A stretch of 64,000 nucleotides of DNA, taken from positions 12,648,001 through 12,712,000 of the forward strand of contig OZ059897.1 of NCBI GenBank assembly GCA_964057225.1. The letters run 5' to 3'. The position numbers and the translations under genes are program-made. The stretch is from Auanema rhodensis (lineage: Eukaryota; Nematoda; Chromadorea; Rhabditida; Rhabditidae). Below, piece after piece: positions 24,520 to 39,723 of the stretch. Within the stretch, counting starts at the first letter, position 1, and the number at the start of each line of letters is the position of its first letter. Under the pieces are notes generated by a model. It searched no databases. It saw only the letters and a list, made by a program, of their open reading frames with translations, and had not been told where the DNA came from.

Positions 24520-24792
24520 TTTACATATCTGAGTACCAGGCACGCGTTTAAGGAAGTCGAACATGTCGTTGATGGTAGATGGCGACACAACGAGGCCTTA
24601 GTCTTCAAGTTGGAGCCCATACCCTTTGTCGAAGATACGTTTAAACGTGAGTTCTTTACGCCTATTCTTAGAAAATCCTGTGTCGGGTGTCCGCGTAAAC
24701 AGGTGTCAATCGATCATCAGTCCTTTCATGCTCTGCCGCTCTTTAATTGGTCTTATTGTATTTCCAATCCATTGACTTTTCTCTTCCAATGA
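24520..24792 (+). pseudogene. Orphan coding-like segment (90 codons), possible exon relic
   Basis: Open frame between TAA at 24517 and TGA at 24790 with less AT-rich, protein-like sequence, e.g. VVDGRWRHNEALVFKLEPIP then KREFFTPILRKS. The pattern faintly recalls the N-lobe of alpha-kinases (eEF2K has GEWLDDEVLIKM..PF..G..RECF), but the resemblance is weak and no downstream kinase motifs were found in the next kilobase. It could be a gene relic, an unassigned LAR 5' exon or chance. Confidence 0.2.
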
Positions 24793-27700
24793 GTGCCTGT
24801 CTGTCTATTCAGTCGGTTAATTCTTGTGCTGGTCCTTCAGTTAATTATTAAGTTAATAGATCATCTGCATGTGGTTTATCCCCCAAATCAAACACCGCAT
24901 CCTGATAATGGTCCAACTTCCTTATTGCAATGTAAGAAAATATTTAGAACCGGCTCTTATACGATATATATATATATAAACTATGTAGTCTTACCGGTTT
25001 TTATGTTTACACTTCATAACTGAATTGCTCGAGCCACTGAATTTTTGCCAGATGTTGCCCTTTTAACCGAGATATCTTTGATCGACAGAATCTTGATTAA
25101 GCAAACGGTCACATATGGTTTGTGCTTCTGAATCCGTCACTACGAATTTAATCAAATCTTGTTTCAATTTCCATCTTTACTTAGGCTTTATCTACAGTTT
25201 TGATTTACTTCATTGCAACATTGAATGTGCTTGATGAGCCATGGACAGCTTAAGATCAGAATTCTAAAGATGTTCCCTTGTTTCATCTCTTCTGTCTTTT
25301 TCTCTTTTTCTCTCCTTCTCTTGTCATAACACTTTCGTTCTCTCTCTGTCCTTATATTTTGCTCTTTCTCTTATATTCATTTTGGAAGCTTTTGGGAGAC
25401 GTCTGTCGATCCGACACTCATTTGCATATATTCGCAGTTCTTCCGGTCATTGCCGTCTTCGTGTCAGCTGAACATAATCTATAGTCTATCTGTTCGGTAA
25501 GAATACGATGAGTTAAAAACGAGTGATCTGATATGCCTTCTAAGCACATTTCTAATTTGGTTGATGGCTGTAAAATTTCATGAGAATAATTTCTGATTGA
25601 AATGCGGATTTACATTTATTACTCATTTTCCTTTTCTTCTTGTACTTGAGTGAAAGTCAAATCGTACTGGGATTTAATATCAAGTCGTTGTTGTTCTATA
25701 AAGCTTTTATGACATATATAACTCATTTATCATGAAGACCTCTTGAACAATGTGATTAGACAACAATGAATATTCACTTAAATCCTTTTCAATCTGAAAT
25801 ATGACATAGTTTATCTCTTGCAATTCTTCTTCATCTTCAATAACTCTCGCAAACTTTGTAAATATAATTTCTTTTTTGATATTCTTAAGTTTGGTTTGAT
25901 AGATGTACATATATGTATGTATGCATGTATGTATGTAAACTAATACAAAAAATACATTACTATATAATGAGTATATACATACATTCCTATGTATATATTT
26001 ACATTGAATTTTCTTCCCTTGATTTTTGACTTTAGCTGTGAAAGGCTTAGTAGTCATTCAGCATTATTTTTTATATTTTGAATTTCAAGCTATATGTTCG
26101 ATTTTTTATCGTTGATGGAATTTTTTGCCTGCTACGCGTATATCGCACCATATACGTGTAGGACACGTGCAATGGTAATTTGTTTGAGACCAGAGAGAGC
26201 AGTTGGTGGTTGTGTTCCTTCCCCTCTCTTTTCTTTATTCTCTCTGTGCTGCAATAACTTTTTCATCTATACTCTTAGATGTATGGAAATTGAAGCACAA
26301 ATCGGCTGATCCTGTAAAGGCATCAATTACCAGATTACACTCTTGAACGTCTGAATAATCCATGAGCATTACTTTCGTGTTCTTCTTAGCTGTCGCATCT
26401 CTTCCGTTGCTGCTTTCGTTCTTCGTTTTCTTTCATCTTGCGGGCACTTTAATTCTCTGCTTTCTCTCTTTAACTATCATTTACAAATTTGGATTTAGGC
26501 TCTAAGAGTTACTCTAATGATTCAACCAGTCTCGAGTCACTTATACAAACATCGTGATCTCAACCTAATCCCCCTAGAGGGTAATAGGCGGCTTTCAGAC
26601 TTCATAAGGCTCATATAAGGATTTAGCTAATCTCAGTTCCATCAACTTCATTTGCATGGTTGTCACTAAAATTCAACCGGTTTCATCAGATATTCATATT
26701 AGTTGAAAGATCTACTAACCGTTTTTTCTTCTCCACTATATTTCGAAGAAGATTTGAGAATTGGATAGGCAATCAATCTGCTCACCCTATACTTCAGCTT
26801 TTTAAAAGCCATATATGAAACGAATATGCGTATAATCAAGAAAAATAAAGAGAGCGAAAAGGAAATTGGTACCCGTGAGTGACATTTTGAATTATCTTTA
26901 CATTAGGCTAATTGATTCTCACTGTTTTCTTTATTCAGTGCTCTAATAGCAGATGTTTTATGAGAGCCTAACGGCTTGGCGCAGGTCAGATCAATTTAAG
27001 CTTTTTCTACTTGATGTTTTTTGTATTTTCTATAGATTGATGGCTCTGATCATACAAGTTAGTTATCAAATCTGTAAAATGAACTTTGTTTACTCTACAT
27101 TTCCATATGGTGTTATTTGAAATCTCTTGATTTTCACATCCTTTTATTTTGTGATGATAAATCATGTTCAATTGGTAAACTCATCATCTCCCCTTCACGT
27201 TAAATGATAAATAATGGAATTATATTTCAAATTGCACCAACTATATGTGAATTATTATCCTCGATATCCCAATTGGTTTATTGCGATTTGTCGGTAAAGG
27301 TGAAAGGGCACAAAAGTATTGAACACGGACCTAGAGTCAGCTGTTATATTATATGATATTATATTAGAGATATATAGAGTGAGAGGTCAATTACTATATA
27401 TACTGAACAGAAAATCACACGTAGCTGTCATCTTTTAATTTTCCGACAATCTATCATCTCATTATGTTGCTTCATTCTCTCAGAACATCATTTTCTGACT
27501 TATTAAACTTTTTATCTTTTTTTTCTCCCAGCTGAGTCAAGATCGGGAATCTTGAGGTTTCAGCCACATAAAGCTTTTCAAATTCTTTGAATATGATGGA
27601 TTAGGTGTCATTTACCCCGCTTGCTGTAAAATATTTGAAAAAAAATTTGTTCGACCACATTTCATTCTCATAGTTTTCTTTGATCCATTCAAATAATAAT

Positions 27701-30042
27701 GTTTGATACAAAAAAACATGTTTACATTAACGATTATAATTATGTGCCGTCTGGAGGTCAAATTCGCTGCTGGCTTTGAGCAGCCAAAGTATCTGGCTTG
27801 TGAAATAAAATACCGGCAGAATAAGATCCGGACTGACCTCTATTTATCTCACACGGCACAGCTTCATCTTTTAATTTCTTTCTGTTTTTGATTTATTGTA
27901 TGACTGATTTCGTTAAAACGTGATCTGATCATTACGTGTATAAGACTTTTATCGAATTCCACTGCCAGTCCTTTTGATTTCTCTTTCAACACGTTTTTTC
28001 ATTTAACATATTTATAAAAGTTTAAGATTTCTGTTGACTAATAAATAGTTTACATATCTTTAGTTCCTATTGCTTTATTGTCAATGGGTTCAACTCCTGC
28101 TGCTGTTGCCTATTCATAAATGCTATTAGAAATCTAAATAAGGACCACTGACTTGTGTTCTTCTTGCAGCTTTTTCCATCATCCTTCTCTCTCTGTATGT
28201 CTTTCTTTAGCTCTCTATAGATACTCTTCTTCAAGATAATAAATAGAGTATATTTTAAATTAAAAATCCTTTGTTCTTACTTCTTCATTCAGCTTATTCG
28301 ATCTCACACTCAAACTATTTAATGCTATCCCCTATTCGAAATTTGAGTTGTTCACCATATCATATAATATTATTTATGGTATAGAATCGTAAATATTTTC
28401 AGTTTTCTTTAAATTTTTATGTGATTATAGTCGAGTCACCAGTTCTTTTGGCTACAATCGAAGTCTGTTTGTTCTAAACGACTAGAAAGTCGATGATAAA
28501 TGACATCCATGACTAGCATCTCATACTTATTCAACACGAGACCAATAGAGCTTTCTGAACCTAAGATACTTGACTTCGATTGGAAACTTTTTTTTTATTC
28601 ATTTGATAAAATAACTCATATTCCTGAAAAAAGAACATCATCTGAATGTGTTTGATATTCGTTATATTCTTATTCATATTCCTAACAAGAAGGTATTGAA
28701 AAAAAGACTTCTGTTGTTATTAATGTAACATAAACAATCTCTAAATAAAGAACATAATCTATTTGTTCTTGCGTGTTTGGCAATGCCTCCATCTAATACA
28801 TATATCCATTCCTGCTTTTCTACATATTTTCCTCTTTTTCTGCAATTTTTTTCATTTTTCCTCAATTTTTTTGTTTCATAATATTTCCACGAAATGTGTT
28901 ATCTACATCAACCTCACAAAAGAATACCCCTTTTCCATTTCCCGACAAACGCGGTTCTAGAAACCCAAAATCAAAGGTATGAGCTGAAGCTTTTGTTCTA
29001 CGGAAGTTGGTTAGTTGTTCAATTGGGATAGCAAGATCAGCATTCAGTTCCTAATCCTCACCATGTCCCCCCATTATGAACGTGCCTTCTTTGTTCACGA
29101 ACGATTCAACGACATCCGGTAATTTTACCGCTTTAAGGCTTAAAACCTATACTGCGAAGCCTAGTCAATCCACTTGTTTCACCTTGCATACTTGCACTTT
29201 CCTGAAAGCGTATTAATTTGGGTAGTTCAAAACCTATGATGTGGTCATAATGCTTTTAACTGTGAAAATATCCTTAAATCAGCTATTGAATATATGATCC
29301 ATTAAAGAATCATTGGAACCCGTAGATAATAAGGCTGTTATATATCTAAATGTATAATATTCATACGCAACAGTGTTCTATACAACAACAGTGAAATCAT
29401 TTGGCCTTACTAGCTATTCAATATTTACCTTATTGAGAAGAGAAAAGGAAAGAGCGAGAGAGAGACACCTAGCCTTACTACTGCTCAAATACCTCAAACA
29501 AGATTTCCTCTTTTTATATCCTAACGAGATTTCAAATATAACTATACTATGCGCATATTCATTGTTAAATTTTCAATATATAGATATTCTAAGTTGACAG
29601 GTTTATGTTTACTTTTTTCGAAACAAATTATGTTAACTGAAGAACTCTTTACTTTATATGCCTCTCACTCTATCTCCCGCTATATTTCCTTCTGTCTTCC
29701 GCTCTTCACATTCCCGAAGAATCAGACCAATTTGAAAATGACCAACGAGTAAGAGGCTACATGAAAGCGAACAGAATGTTCCGTCAGTTGTAGCCATCTG
29801 ATGGAATCTCAGACAGCTAGTGGTCAGCGATAACAAACGACTTATAATACTACCGAATATGGAATGGTCTTTAGAAATGAAAATATGGAGAGGTCGTGAG
29901 AAGACAGAGACTGAGAGTCGAAAGGAGATGGACATCTGTCTAAAGCCCTTCTGTCTAATCCCTTGTGTGCCATTTGGCAGTTGACGAGTCAGGGAAAGCT
30001 CAGTTCTACTGATATGCTTCGAGACTCACTTTCTAGAAAGAT

Positions 30043-30049
<7 letters not shown>

Positions 30050-30121
<72 letters not shown>
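30050..30121. repeat. (GA)n dinucleotide microsatellite, about 36 units
   Basis: Uninterrupted agagag run of about 72 nt, flanked by imperfect GA-rich sequence on both sides (29440-29470 and 30150-30170). Open frames that run through it are artefacts. Confidence 0.97.
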
Positions 30122-30125
<4 letters not shown>

Positions 30126-33100
30126 GATATGAAGGCAAAAAGAGATTGACACCGAGAGAGAGAAAGTAAGAGATTGAGACGTTAGCAAGTTGCTAAGTGA
30201 AGCTTTGTTATCATGCACATTTCCTGTTTAGACCAGCTTAGCCTCAAAGTTTTATCCTGGAAAAACTTTATTGATAATACTTTTTTTTTCAGATTTTTTT
30301 ATTCTCATAAGACAGTGTATAAAATTGAAAATTTGTGTGAGAAATATCGTGAAGCTATGTAACTACAAAAACGAAACATAACGCTTTTCTGAGAGGTTAT
30401 CGCATATCAAAAGCGTCAAAGTGTAGATGCCGTTGTGCTTCAATCAGATTTGGCCGACTGATGTCCGCCGTCATGCACTTGGGAGAAAATCTGTGCCCCG
30501 AGAGCTCAGTTCGCAAGGGCAGCTTGAAGAAGGCCAAGCCGTCGACGAAGACAACCATAAAAGAAGAAGCATTTCTTCATCGAGCGCATTCTTCCGATTA
30601 AGTGAAAGAGAAAAAGAATAGAAAGTAAGAGAAAGAACGTAGAATAGAGAGAGCTAACGATAAAGAGAGTTGAGGGTTACGAATCGAGAGATTCTGAAGA
30701 CGTTTGCTCATGCTTCAAGACATCTACTGCAACAGCTCCTGTCGCCTACAATCCTCTACTGCTACTCCGTTTTTACGGCAGTTATCTTCTTCATATTCAT
30801 ATGCGTTAGGCATCCTTCCTCAGCGCCTCTCTTCTTTGCTCCACCTTCAGTTTCTTTGACCACTTGCTTCTCAAGACTAAAAAGCTTCAAAATCGAAAAT
30901 ATCAATACATGCTATGCCCCATTCCTTCATGCTATGTTATTAACCAATAACTTCATATAGACCTTATTCCAGTTTGTCTTCTTTTCTGCTTTCGCTTATA
31001 TCGAATTCATTTCTGTTTCAAACACCTTCATTCTTGACGTCAATGTTGATGTTGATGAAGAAGATAATGATTATCTGTCATCATTCATCGATTATGCAAT
31101 CTTCAGTGTTTCTTAGACAGGAATGTTTTAACCAACGTATTTTCTCAATAACAGATAAAATTTTAAACAAAATGAAGAATAAAAAGGAAATAAGAATATA
31201 ATCTTTTCGTTATTTTTTTGCGCATCTTGAAGACATGCATATGATTCCGGACATTGTTCTATCTGTTGCCATCATGCCTCAGTCGAGCGGAAAACTCGTC
31301 GCCTGAAACTTCAATTTCAAGCCTAAAAGAAAAAAAAAAGCTTCAGCTTTGGCATAATGAGCAAAGAAAGAATTCAACTGGATGACAAGAATAAAAGAAA
31401 ATGACTTCATAATTTTCTTTCTTATCAAACACTTTTGACAACTCTTCTTTTTGAAACTTATGGATAATAGCCATAAATGGCCAAATCTATCTTTGACGAT
31501 TGTCAGTGAGCAAATCTCGTTAAACTTCTCTCCACTCTTCTTCTTTTCTCCTTCTCTTCTTTATTTCGCTCACTATTTTCAACTTCCTTACTCAGATCAC
31601 TGATGCCGTCATATGGTAATTTGGTCAAGACATGGCATGTGTCACGCAAAAGTTGGTCATTTTTTGCAGCTTATCCCACTCATGAGAAGGACTAACACAA
31701 ACACATACTACATTTCCTTTTTAATCTTATTTAAAAATCTTATTTTTGTGTTTTTTTGCCGTTTACACTTTCTCTCAAAAATTCATCTGCATAAATTTCC
31801 ACTTTGTCTTACTGAAAATAGTCCGAGCATTTTGCTGGTCGCTTTAATTAATTGCCAATACTGCAACTTAAATTGAGGAGAAGACAGCTGGAATAGAAAA
31901 GCTAAAAATTTTTTTTATTTGAATTTTTCGTAATTCACATTAATTTTTCAATTGTTCTCATATATATGTAGTTGCGCCTCACACTATTACTATTATTAGC
32001 ATGTTCAAGTGAATGATCATCATGTTTTTCTAATAAATACAGCTTTATCCTTCCGAATGTCTGCTTTTGACGAGATGACGAACCACCTACCCGCCACATC
32101 CCTCACTTTCTTTTCCCCTTTTATCTATTTTTCTCTTACAGCAACACTCACTCTCAAGCTTTTTTAGCTCTCTTATTTCTTTTCCTTATGACTCTTCCTA
32201 GTGAAAAAATTATGCGGCTACTCAATTTTTTCTCGAAAGATTTATGCGCTGAAGAGCCATTTCATGGAACTGCTCGATCTTACCTCATTTCGTGTGTCCC
32301 AATAACATATGAATTTTCCTTAACCATTCAGTGTTTAATCGCAAGATTTTATTTTATTTCCTTTTCTTTGTGTCAATGTAGATACTCATTTTCAGCTTTG
32401 GTCATGCCGTGATCTAAACGGCATCTCCTTTTCTCTGTCTATTCCCTTTGGGACTGACTAATTAATTTCTTTTTGTTCTTGCCGAAATATTAAAATATTC
32501 TTCTTGTTTCCATAGGCTATTTTCTCATTTACCATTCATTCTTGAAATTTTTCGTAAGCCGTTGTGATTCCGTTCATTCCATAATGAGTTATTGACAAGC
32601 ATTCAGACGATAATGCCTCGAAATTTCGCTTTTCATTCATCTAGTATTCTCATTTTCATCACAAACTATACCATTATCCTATTAACTGTATTGTTTATGT
32701 TTTCTCCCCATTCAATTCATTATTTTACTTTTTAATTTGTTTTTTTTAATAGCCATATTGCTTACTTTAACTTTTCCCGTTGAATAGTCGAGCCAATTTG
32801 ACCAAATAAGCTTATGCAGTGAATTATGTGAGCTACATAGTTTCATTTTACAATTTGCAAACGTTGAAATCGGTTGTGTTTTTCATTTTCTCCTGTTTTT
32901 CTACTCAAATTAATGCTTATTATAATTATCTCATATTTTCTTGTTTTGTTTTAATAAACTGAAATATTTAAAAAATTTTAGTTAGCAAAGATTTGATAAC
33001 ATTTTTATAATTTATATAATGTTCTTGCTCAAACGATTAAGCCTTGTTTAACAGTTGTTTTACATTCTTACTTTCTTTTATTGGAAAAAAAAAGATTCAT

Positions 33101-36100
33101 TAGATGTACAAGATAGAACAACTGACCTTTTGACTTCAGGATGTTCAAGAGCAATTTTTCTAGTTAACTCACTTCCTTGCTCCACGACGTTCTTTTCTAA
33201 AATTACTTTTTCTATTTTATGGAAGAAACCTCATGGTTGTAAAGCTTTAAAAAGGTTCAAAGCTTCACATTATACACGCAAAACTAAAAGACAATGGATC
33301 TGAGTGCAAATTGGAATAGAAATATCATCTCTTCTGTTGTCTTTTGTTTGAGCAACTACCCGCTCCCTTCAATCGGGCTTTCCTTTGCTGATGTCAAGAA
33401 TTCATTTGATTCGTTTGATTCATATTATACAATATCATTAATGTATGTATCTCTAAAATATTCTTAAATTATATTCTTACATATTCATTTCTTCAGTTTA
33501 GAAATTTATTTTTGTTAATTAATTAATATAAATACACATATTTCTTATGTGTATTTACTATTTTTTATACAAACTACATCTGTATGTATTTCGTTGACCA
33601 TGCGTTTTCTTCAATTTTTTTATAGTTTTTCATATTTTTATATTCAAATTATAAATTTTTTTTCAGATAGCGCTAATAAACATTAATTTTATGGCACAAT
33701 TCCGTCAGAATTAGGTATGTTCAATCTTTATTTTGTTCAAAAATAAAAGTTTTATGATTTGTATGAGTTCAATACTCGAATTTTTTTGTCTATCTATCTA
33801 TCTCCTCTCTAACTATCTATGCTTGTCATTGACTAAACAAAAACTGATTGTTTCAGAGAAAATTCATTCATCGTTTAGTAATGCTTAAACTATTCCATAT
33901 ATTTTATATCCTTTTGATTCCTAATTAATGAAAGTAGCAAATTGCAGTTTCCATTTTCAATCTTGTTGTGCTCCTCTGCTCAAAACCTTAGGTTCACTCT
34001 CTCTTTCTTCTCCTTACACTATATATCTCTCTCTTTTTTCTGGAACTCAACTACACATATTGATATTACAAAATTAATTTTTTTAAATTTATGATTTGTT
34101 TTGAGAAAAAATTTTAATTTTTTCAATAATGTGCAATATTATTAGTATACGTTTATTCTATTTTCTACTATCTTATTCCTCTTATTTCTATGTCTTATAC
34201 GACTACATATATTAACTACGCTGCTGTCTACTATTAACTATTCGTTTATTCTTTATTTTAAAACTTTAAGCTCTTCCAACCTAATAATATGATTCTCGAA
34301 CCAAGAGGATATGCTCTAGCTTCTGACACATTGAGTGCTAGACGAAGATATATAGATTGGAAACATTTTACTTTTATTGGCACAAGAGTCTTGTCTTAGA
34401 GTCCAATAACATTTTCCATATGAGCATGTATCTTTCGTTTCTTTCTGTTTTTTTTCAAAAACTCCATTTGCTGCAAGTTTTTCTTCTTCTGTATTAGCCT
34501 AGCACACATTACTAGTATTTCTTCTTTCAAGGTATTTCACACCTATCCATGCTTATAAGTATAGTATTTGAACTTTCTATGCATTTTCACTTATTTCAAC
34601 AGCTTCTGTCGTCCCGGTAACACCTTTTTCAATTTCTGAAGAAGAGCTTAGTTTGACCCCCACCCTTTTTTAATGTACATGTCATGTATTTTTTGGTTTA
34701 AAAAATAGCTAAGACAGAAATTATATTAGTTATAAGCTTGTTTATGCTATTTTTAGTTAAAACTCCAATGTCATTCTCAGATTATTATGTAATGTGCTCT
34801 TCTCTTATTCTACTTTCCTGAGATACTCGATATGCTTAGATCTACCACTACCAAAACTCATTTTCTCATTTGATTTTAATATTAAACAAATGTTCATATT
34901 TTTTGTTCTTCTTTTATAAAACATGTCAATACGAGCATTTCTTTTCATAAGTTTATTTTGCAAAATCCTTCCTGAGATGTATCATTCATTCCATTTCTCC
35001 TATCTCCATATTCGTCGCTCATTATCTTCTCCCTTTTCTGATTTTTAAAAACCAGCCTCTCATATTCTTTTTTATTCTTATGAATTACGCAATTTTTTAA
35101 AGAAATTTTTTCGATGTGCTGGAATTAAATAAATTTTTATTTAAATAATTCACAATGAACAACCAAATTGGTCATCTCTCAAAGCTCTCATGTATTTCTT
35201 TATGCATATGATCATATTTGGTTATATAGAATGGCATTCAACCTTATTTTAATCTGAATTATTCCACTTACCTTTCCCATTATTATTAAAAACAATTTTA
35301 TTTTCATTTTCTTTTTTAATTTTATGTTTATGACTCGTGATGAATTGATCCGAAATACAGGGATTAAACAAAAGAAATTCTACAATAATGTAAAAACTTT
35401 TCAAACTGAAACTTAATAATACGAAATGTTTGTTAATTTGAACAAACTGTTCCTTTTATATATTTTACCTGTAATATTACATTCTCTTAACTATATTTTT
35501 CCGTATTTTTCATTTTCTTCCTATTTCTTTTATATATTTTTCTTATTATAATAAAAGTATGAAAAAAGAACTATGCTCTTGTTCCATATTTCGGGAAATA
35601 TTCATAGCTTTCAAACAGTGAGCATAGAGTTTCACCTGGTCGATCACACCTCTACATTTATATAACAAATGCCATCTGAAACGATGAATTCTACCTCTGT
35701 CTCCCGAAAATCCACATTTTGTCTTTTTCTTCGATGAATCTCAATTTCCTTGCAAAATTAATTTTTGAATCCATTGATAACGCTAAACAACTTAATGAAC
35801 TTAATGAACAACTTAAAGAAAAAAAATTCTTAGAATCTTCAAACACAATATATGCCAGTACGTTTATTTATTGTAAATGTTCTTTATTTCTATCAATGAA
35901 ATATGAAATAAACGATATTAACTACTATGTTGATATTGGAAAAATAAAATGTTTTGTACTGTAAGATAATAGATTTTTGATTTCATAAAAAAAAATGATT
36001 GAATTTATATGTCAAAGAAAATATAATATTTGAGGATATACATATACATATATGTACATATACATCACACAAATATTATAATATATCTAAGTGAATTCTT

Positions 36101-39100
36101 GGATAGCATATATTGATTACTGTTTAATCATATACTTTCTATTTGTTTCTTCTTTTAAAATTCATTCTAATCAACATGAACTTGTGAAGAATGAAAATGA
36201 GTGTTTCATATATTTATAATATATATTCATCATGCATATATACATATCTTTATAACTCTATATATCTTTTTTTTTAAACGTATCTTAACTACAAAAAATG
36301 AAATCGATTAATAATTATTCATTTCCTTTAATTTATATGATTTTTCATACATTTTTTCTCTTTTCCTATGATGACGAGATATGGAAAACGGAAAGACACC
36401 TATTATCTTGTGAAATCCCGAAGGCACCCATCCACCACCTCCGGGCTCTATCTCTATGCTCTTTCTCATCGTTCATCTAGCCCGGCCGATTTTACTTCCC
36501 ACCCATCATCTTTATATTTCATCTAAACATCTGATTGCAGAAGAAATACATGCATATATGTAATATATATACTATGCATATATGATATATCCAGTCTTAG
36601 AAAAAATAATCGAATAACTCATGTTATGCAGTGTAACGATAAAACAATTTATCAACAATTTCTTGTCATATTATCAATTTGTAATTAATGCTTTTGATAT
36701 ATTTGTACTTTCACTATATATTTGAATGAGAAACTACTTATGCAACACATAGTTAACAAATAAAAAAGATTTGTAATATTACATATACATTTGTAGACTT
36801 ATACATATGTATATGATGTATTTGAACCTTTAATTATCACCTGTAGCAGTACTTTTTTGCAAATATTCTTTTCTTATAATATGTGTGGCGTGTTTTATTC
36901 ATTTTTTAATAACTATTTCAAAATTAATATTTTTTGAAGAAATTTATTCGAAAAAACGTTTATCGCCATGCTGTATGATTCAATTTCCATTTTAAATCTG
37001 CATGATTTCTGGATCGGTTGATTATAAGTCTTCGTTTATTTCAAGCATTCTTCTTTTTCTTTCTCTATGTCAGCTTCTTTTATACTTCTTTAATTCTATT
37101 TTTTCCAAAAGTATCACTTAATAAAATGTGCCTACTTTTCAATGATGTCAACGATTTGTGCATCTGGCTTCTTGCAACAGCATCATAGCACTCTATCTTG
37201 ATCTCTCTTTCAATGTGCTGCTAAGTGTGTTCATTTCCCAGCTTAATCTCTTGTTTCTGTCTGTTCTTATGATAAATGGTTATCCATCCATCGTCAATCG
37301 AAGCTTGTCCGTCATTTTCAAAGCATTGTCGGTCTGCAAACCCCCCTCTAAGGTCTTTCAGCGATAACCTCAACTTAGAACTAATGTTCCCAATGTCTAT
37401 GATTTTCTCTTACACGTAAATATGTTTTACTGCTAGTTTTCTAAAACAAAATTTCTTATTGTGTTATTGAATATTTCATATTTTTTACTACTAAGCTTAG
37501 ACTTCCCAGTTATCAAGAAATCTGGCAGGTTTCTTCCAGTTGTATAAAAAAAATCTTATCAGTTTTCGTTGTTTTCTAATATAGGATAGAAATATTAAAA
37601 CTAATAAAGGAAGCAATTGTGGTGGTATCTAAGATAAATCCAATCGTCATTTCTTTGCTAGGTTTGAAGCTAAACTGCTAGCGTTTATTTCATTCTAATG
37701 CTGCATATCCGGAGGGTATAACCACGTTTATTATTATCGGAGAAGACTCCAATCTGAGCAGATCTCTATAACTTTAGTTCAGTTTCATTTCTACCCTCTT
37801 TCTCTCTCTCTCTTCTCTCGTTCTCTACTTTCTTCATACATGACTATTCACTTAATAATCAGGTCCAAATTTGGTTTGGAAAACTTGTGCAAACGAACCT
37901 CTTCTTGACCATCTAATGTCTTAGGACATTACTATAATTCCTTATAAATTCTATTGAACATATTATGGAGTAATTGAATATGAAGTTATCGTTTAGTTTC
38001 TGCATCTGTTTAAATCCTTTCAAACCATTATAGATAGAATATTAGTGAAAGAGAGTTCATTTCTCTCCCCGTTCCATTTCATCTTCTTCCTCTATGTATA
38101 GTTTGTTTCGTCCATCTGATGGTCATTCCATGTTCGTTAGTCGCTAAATTCTGCTTCTGATTTTCTGGATATCGCTTCAACTTTCTGTATATTCATTCCA
38201 TTTGTAGTCATCTACATATCTATGTATCTATGTATATTACTTAATTTATTCAGTTTTTATATGATTGATATGTATGATATTCTATTTGTACTTTTATTCT
38301 TATTTAACTAAAGTACTAAGTTTAAATATATTTAAATACTATATAAGAAGATGAAGATCAAAAGAGTTTTTGTTGCTTTTAAAACATAAACTTCCTTATA
38401 TTTACTATATATTATGCTGAATTAAACTTCTGCTGATACATATTACCCTTTAGTGTCACATTGTTTTATAAACATGAATCTAATTCTTCTTGCTAAAAAT
38501 TCGCAAACTATGTCATTTCATTGGATAATTTTGTGGAATTTTATTGAAATTCAATCGCTTTGACATGACATTAAGTTAGAAATTGGCAACATAATCGTGT
38601 ATAGATTCAGTTATTTATTATTGATAGAGGTGCTTTGTTCTATTTTGGACACATCATAACGACGTTCCGATTTCTTACGTTATGCTTTAAGCTTGAGCCC
38701 TTAAAGGTTTAAGTCCATCTTTGTTCATTTAAAGCTCGATTAACTTTTTCCTTTTTTTTCTCTATCTTTCTATATATATATCTCTATAATACATGCTTAG
38801 TCGTATTTTACCTCCCACTCTTTTCCTCAATTTCTTCCATTTATTCTCCCTCGTAACCTCCTCATTTTCTTTCTTTGTCTTTGCTATGCACATTCTATTT
38901 TTTCTATAAGAAACTTTGTATACATCCAATCATCACATACTTCATGGATAAAACATTTTAGAAAGTTAGCTTATTGACTTTTAGCTTTACGTTTCATGCA
39001 ATTTTTCATGTTAACTGTTCCCAGATCTTCACATTTCCAAAGTTCTTATCTATTCATCTTTTTTCTCCATTCTACTCTAACTTCACTTTTGGTCTCAAAA

Positions 39101-39458
39101 TAACATTTTATACTTTGGTTTACCACAAACTTCTTTTTCCAATACATTTATATTTTCATTTTTCATATTCAAAATGCATCATATGAACTTTTTAGGGAAA
39201 CAAATCAATGCTTTTGACGTTTTTGTTTTTTTCCATATTTAACCTTAATTATCTTGAATAATCAAAAAAAAATTGATTTGATAAAAAGCGAATTATAAGC
39301 GTTTTGTTATGTTCTCCAAGTTTTCCCCTCCTCCCTTCCACTTATACTCACCCAAAATTTTTCGATTGAATTAATTTTTAATTCAATAAATCAATCCAGC
39401 TTTTATTCATGTTTTTTTCTTTAACTGATCCTGTTATTAATATTCGTATAACCAATCG

Positions 39459-39723
39459 GTTTTTTTTCAGGTTTACATCTTATTTCTTCTAGAATTAAGT
39501 TCGAAATTCTCGAATACCACCCTAGGCTCATTAAGATTCCCAATTGATTTATCCTAATTTTTTTACTTCACATATAAATCAGAACGATAGACTAACAAAT
39601 TCGAAAAATTAAAAACCGAAAAATTCTATAATCAAATGATTTTTAATTAAAAAAAACATCATCAATGATCGGTTTAGTATCGAATGCTGGCGCAAAGCCT
39701 GAAGATTATCACAAGTATTGGCG
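39459..39723 (+). promoter_or_regulatory. 5' leader of the LAR gene with acceptor at 39470
   Basis: A strong tttttttcag ends at 39470, the best acceptor upstream of the start codon at 39724. The 253 nt between them would be 5' UTR. It could receive a far-upstream first exon or a spliced leader. Confidence 0.4.

Larger units (their letters stand above)
24225..39470. other. 15-kb gene-poor, pyrimidine-rich region upstream of the LAR gene
   Basis: The plus strand is dominated by long T/C tracts (tctctctc, tttctttc), the same texture as the confirmed LAR introns. I infer promoter plus long 5' introns of the LAR gene. Candidate islands are an open segment at 24520-24792 and one at 30427-30621 (see findings). 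No tRNA, rRNA or transposon ORF was recognised. Confidence 0.5.

Noticed and set aside
29963-30218. Frames encoding RERERE or SLSLSL repeats
   Set aside because: Translation of the (GA)n microsatellite.
33055-33303. 82-codon frame ending in a basic tail
   Set aside because: No start context, no partner exon and no family resemblance.
35719-35964. 81-codon frame with a coiled-coil-like stretch (NELNEQLKEKK)
   Set aside because: Isolated in AT-rich desert, no splice sites in phase, second half is intron-like.
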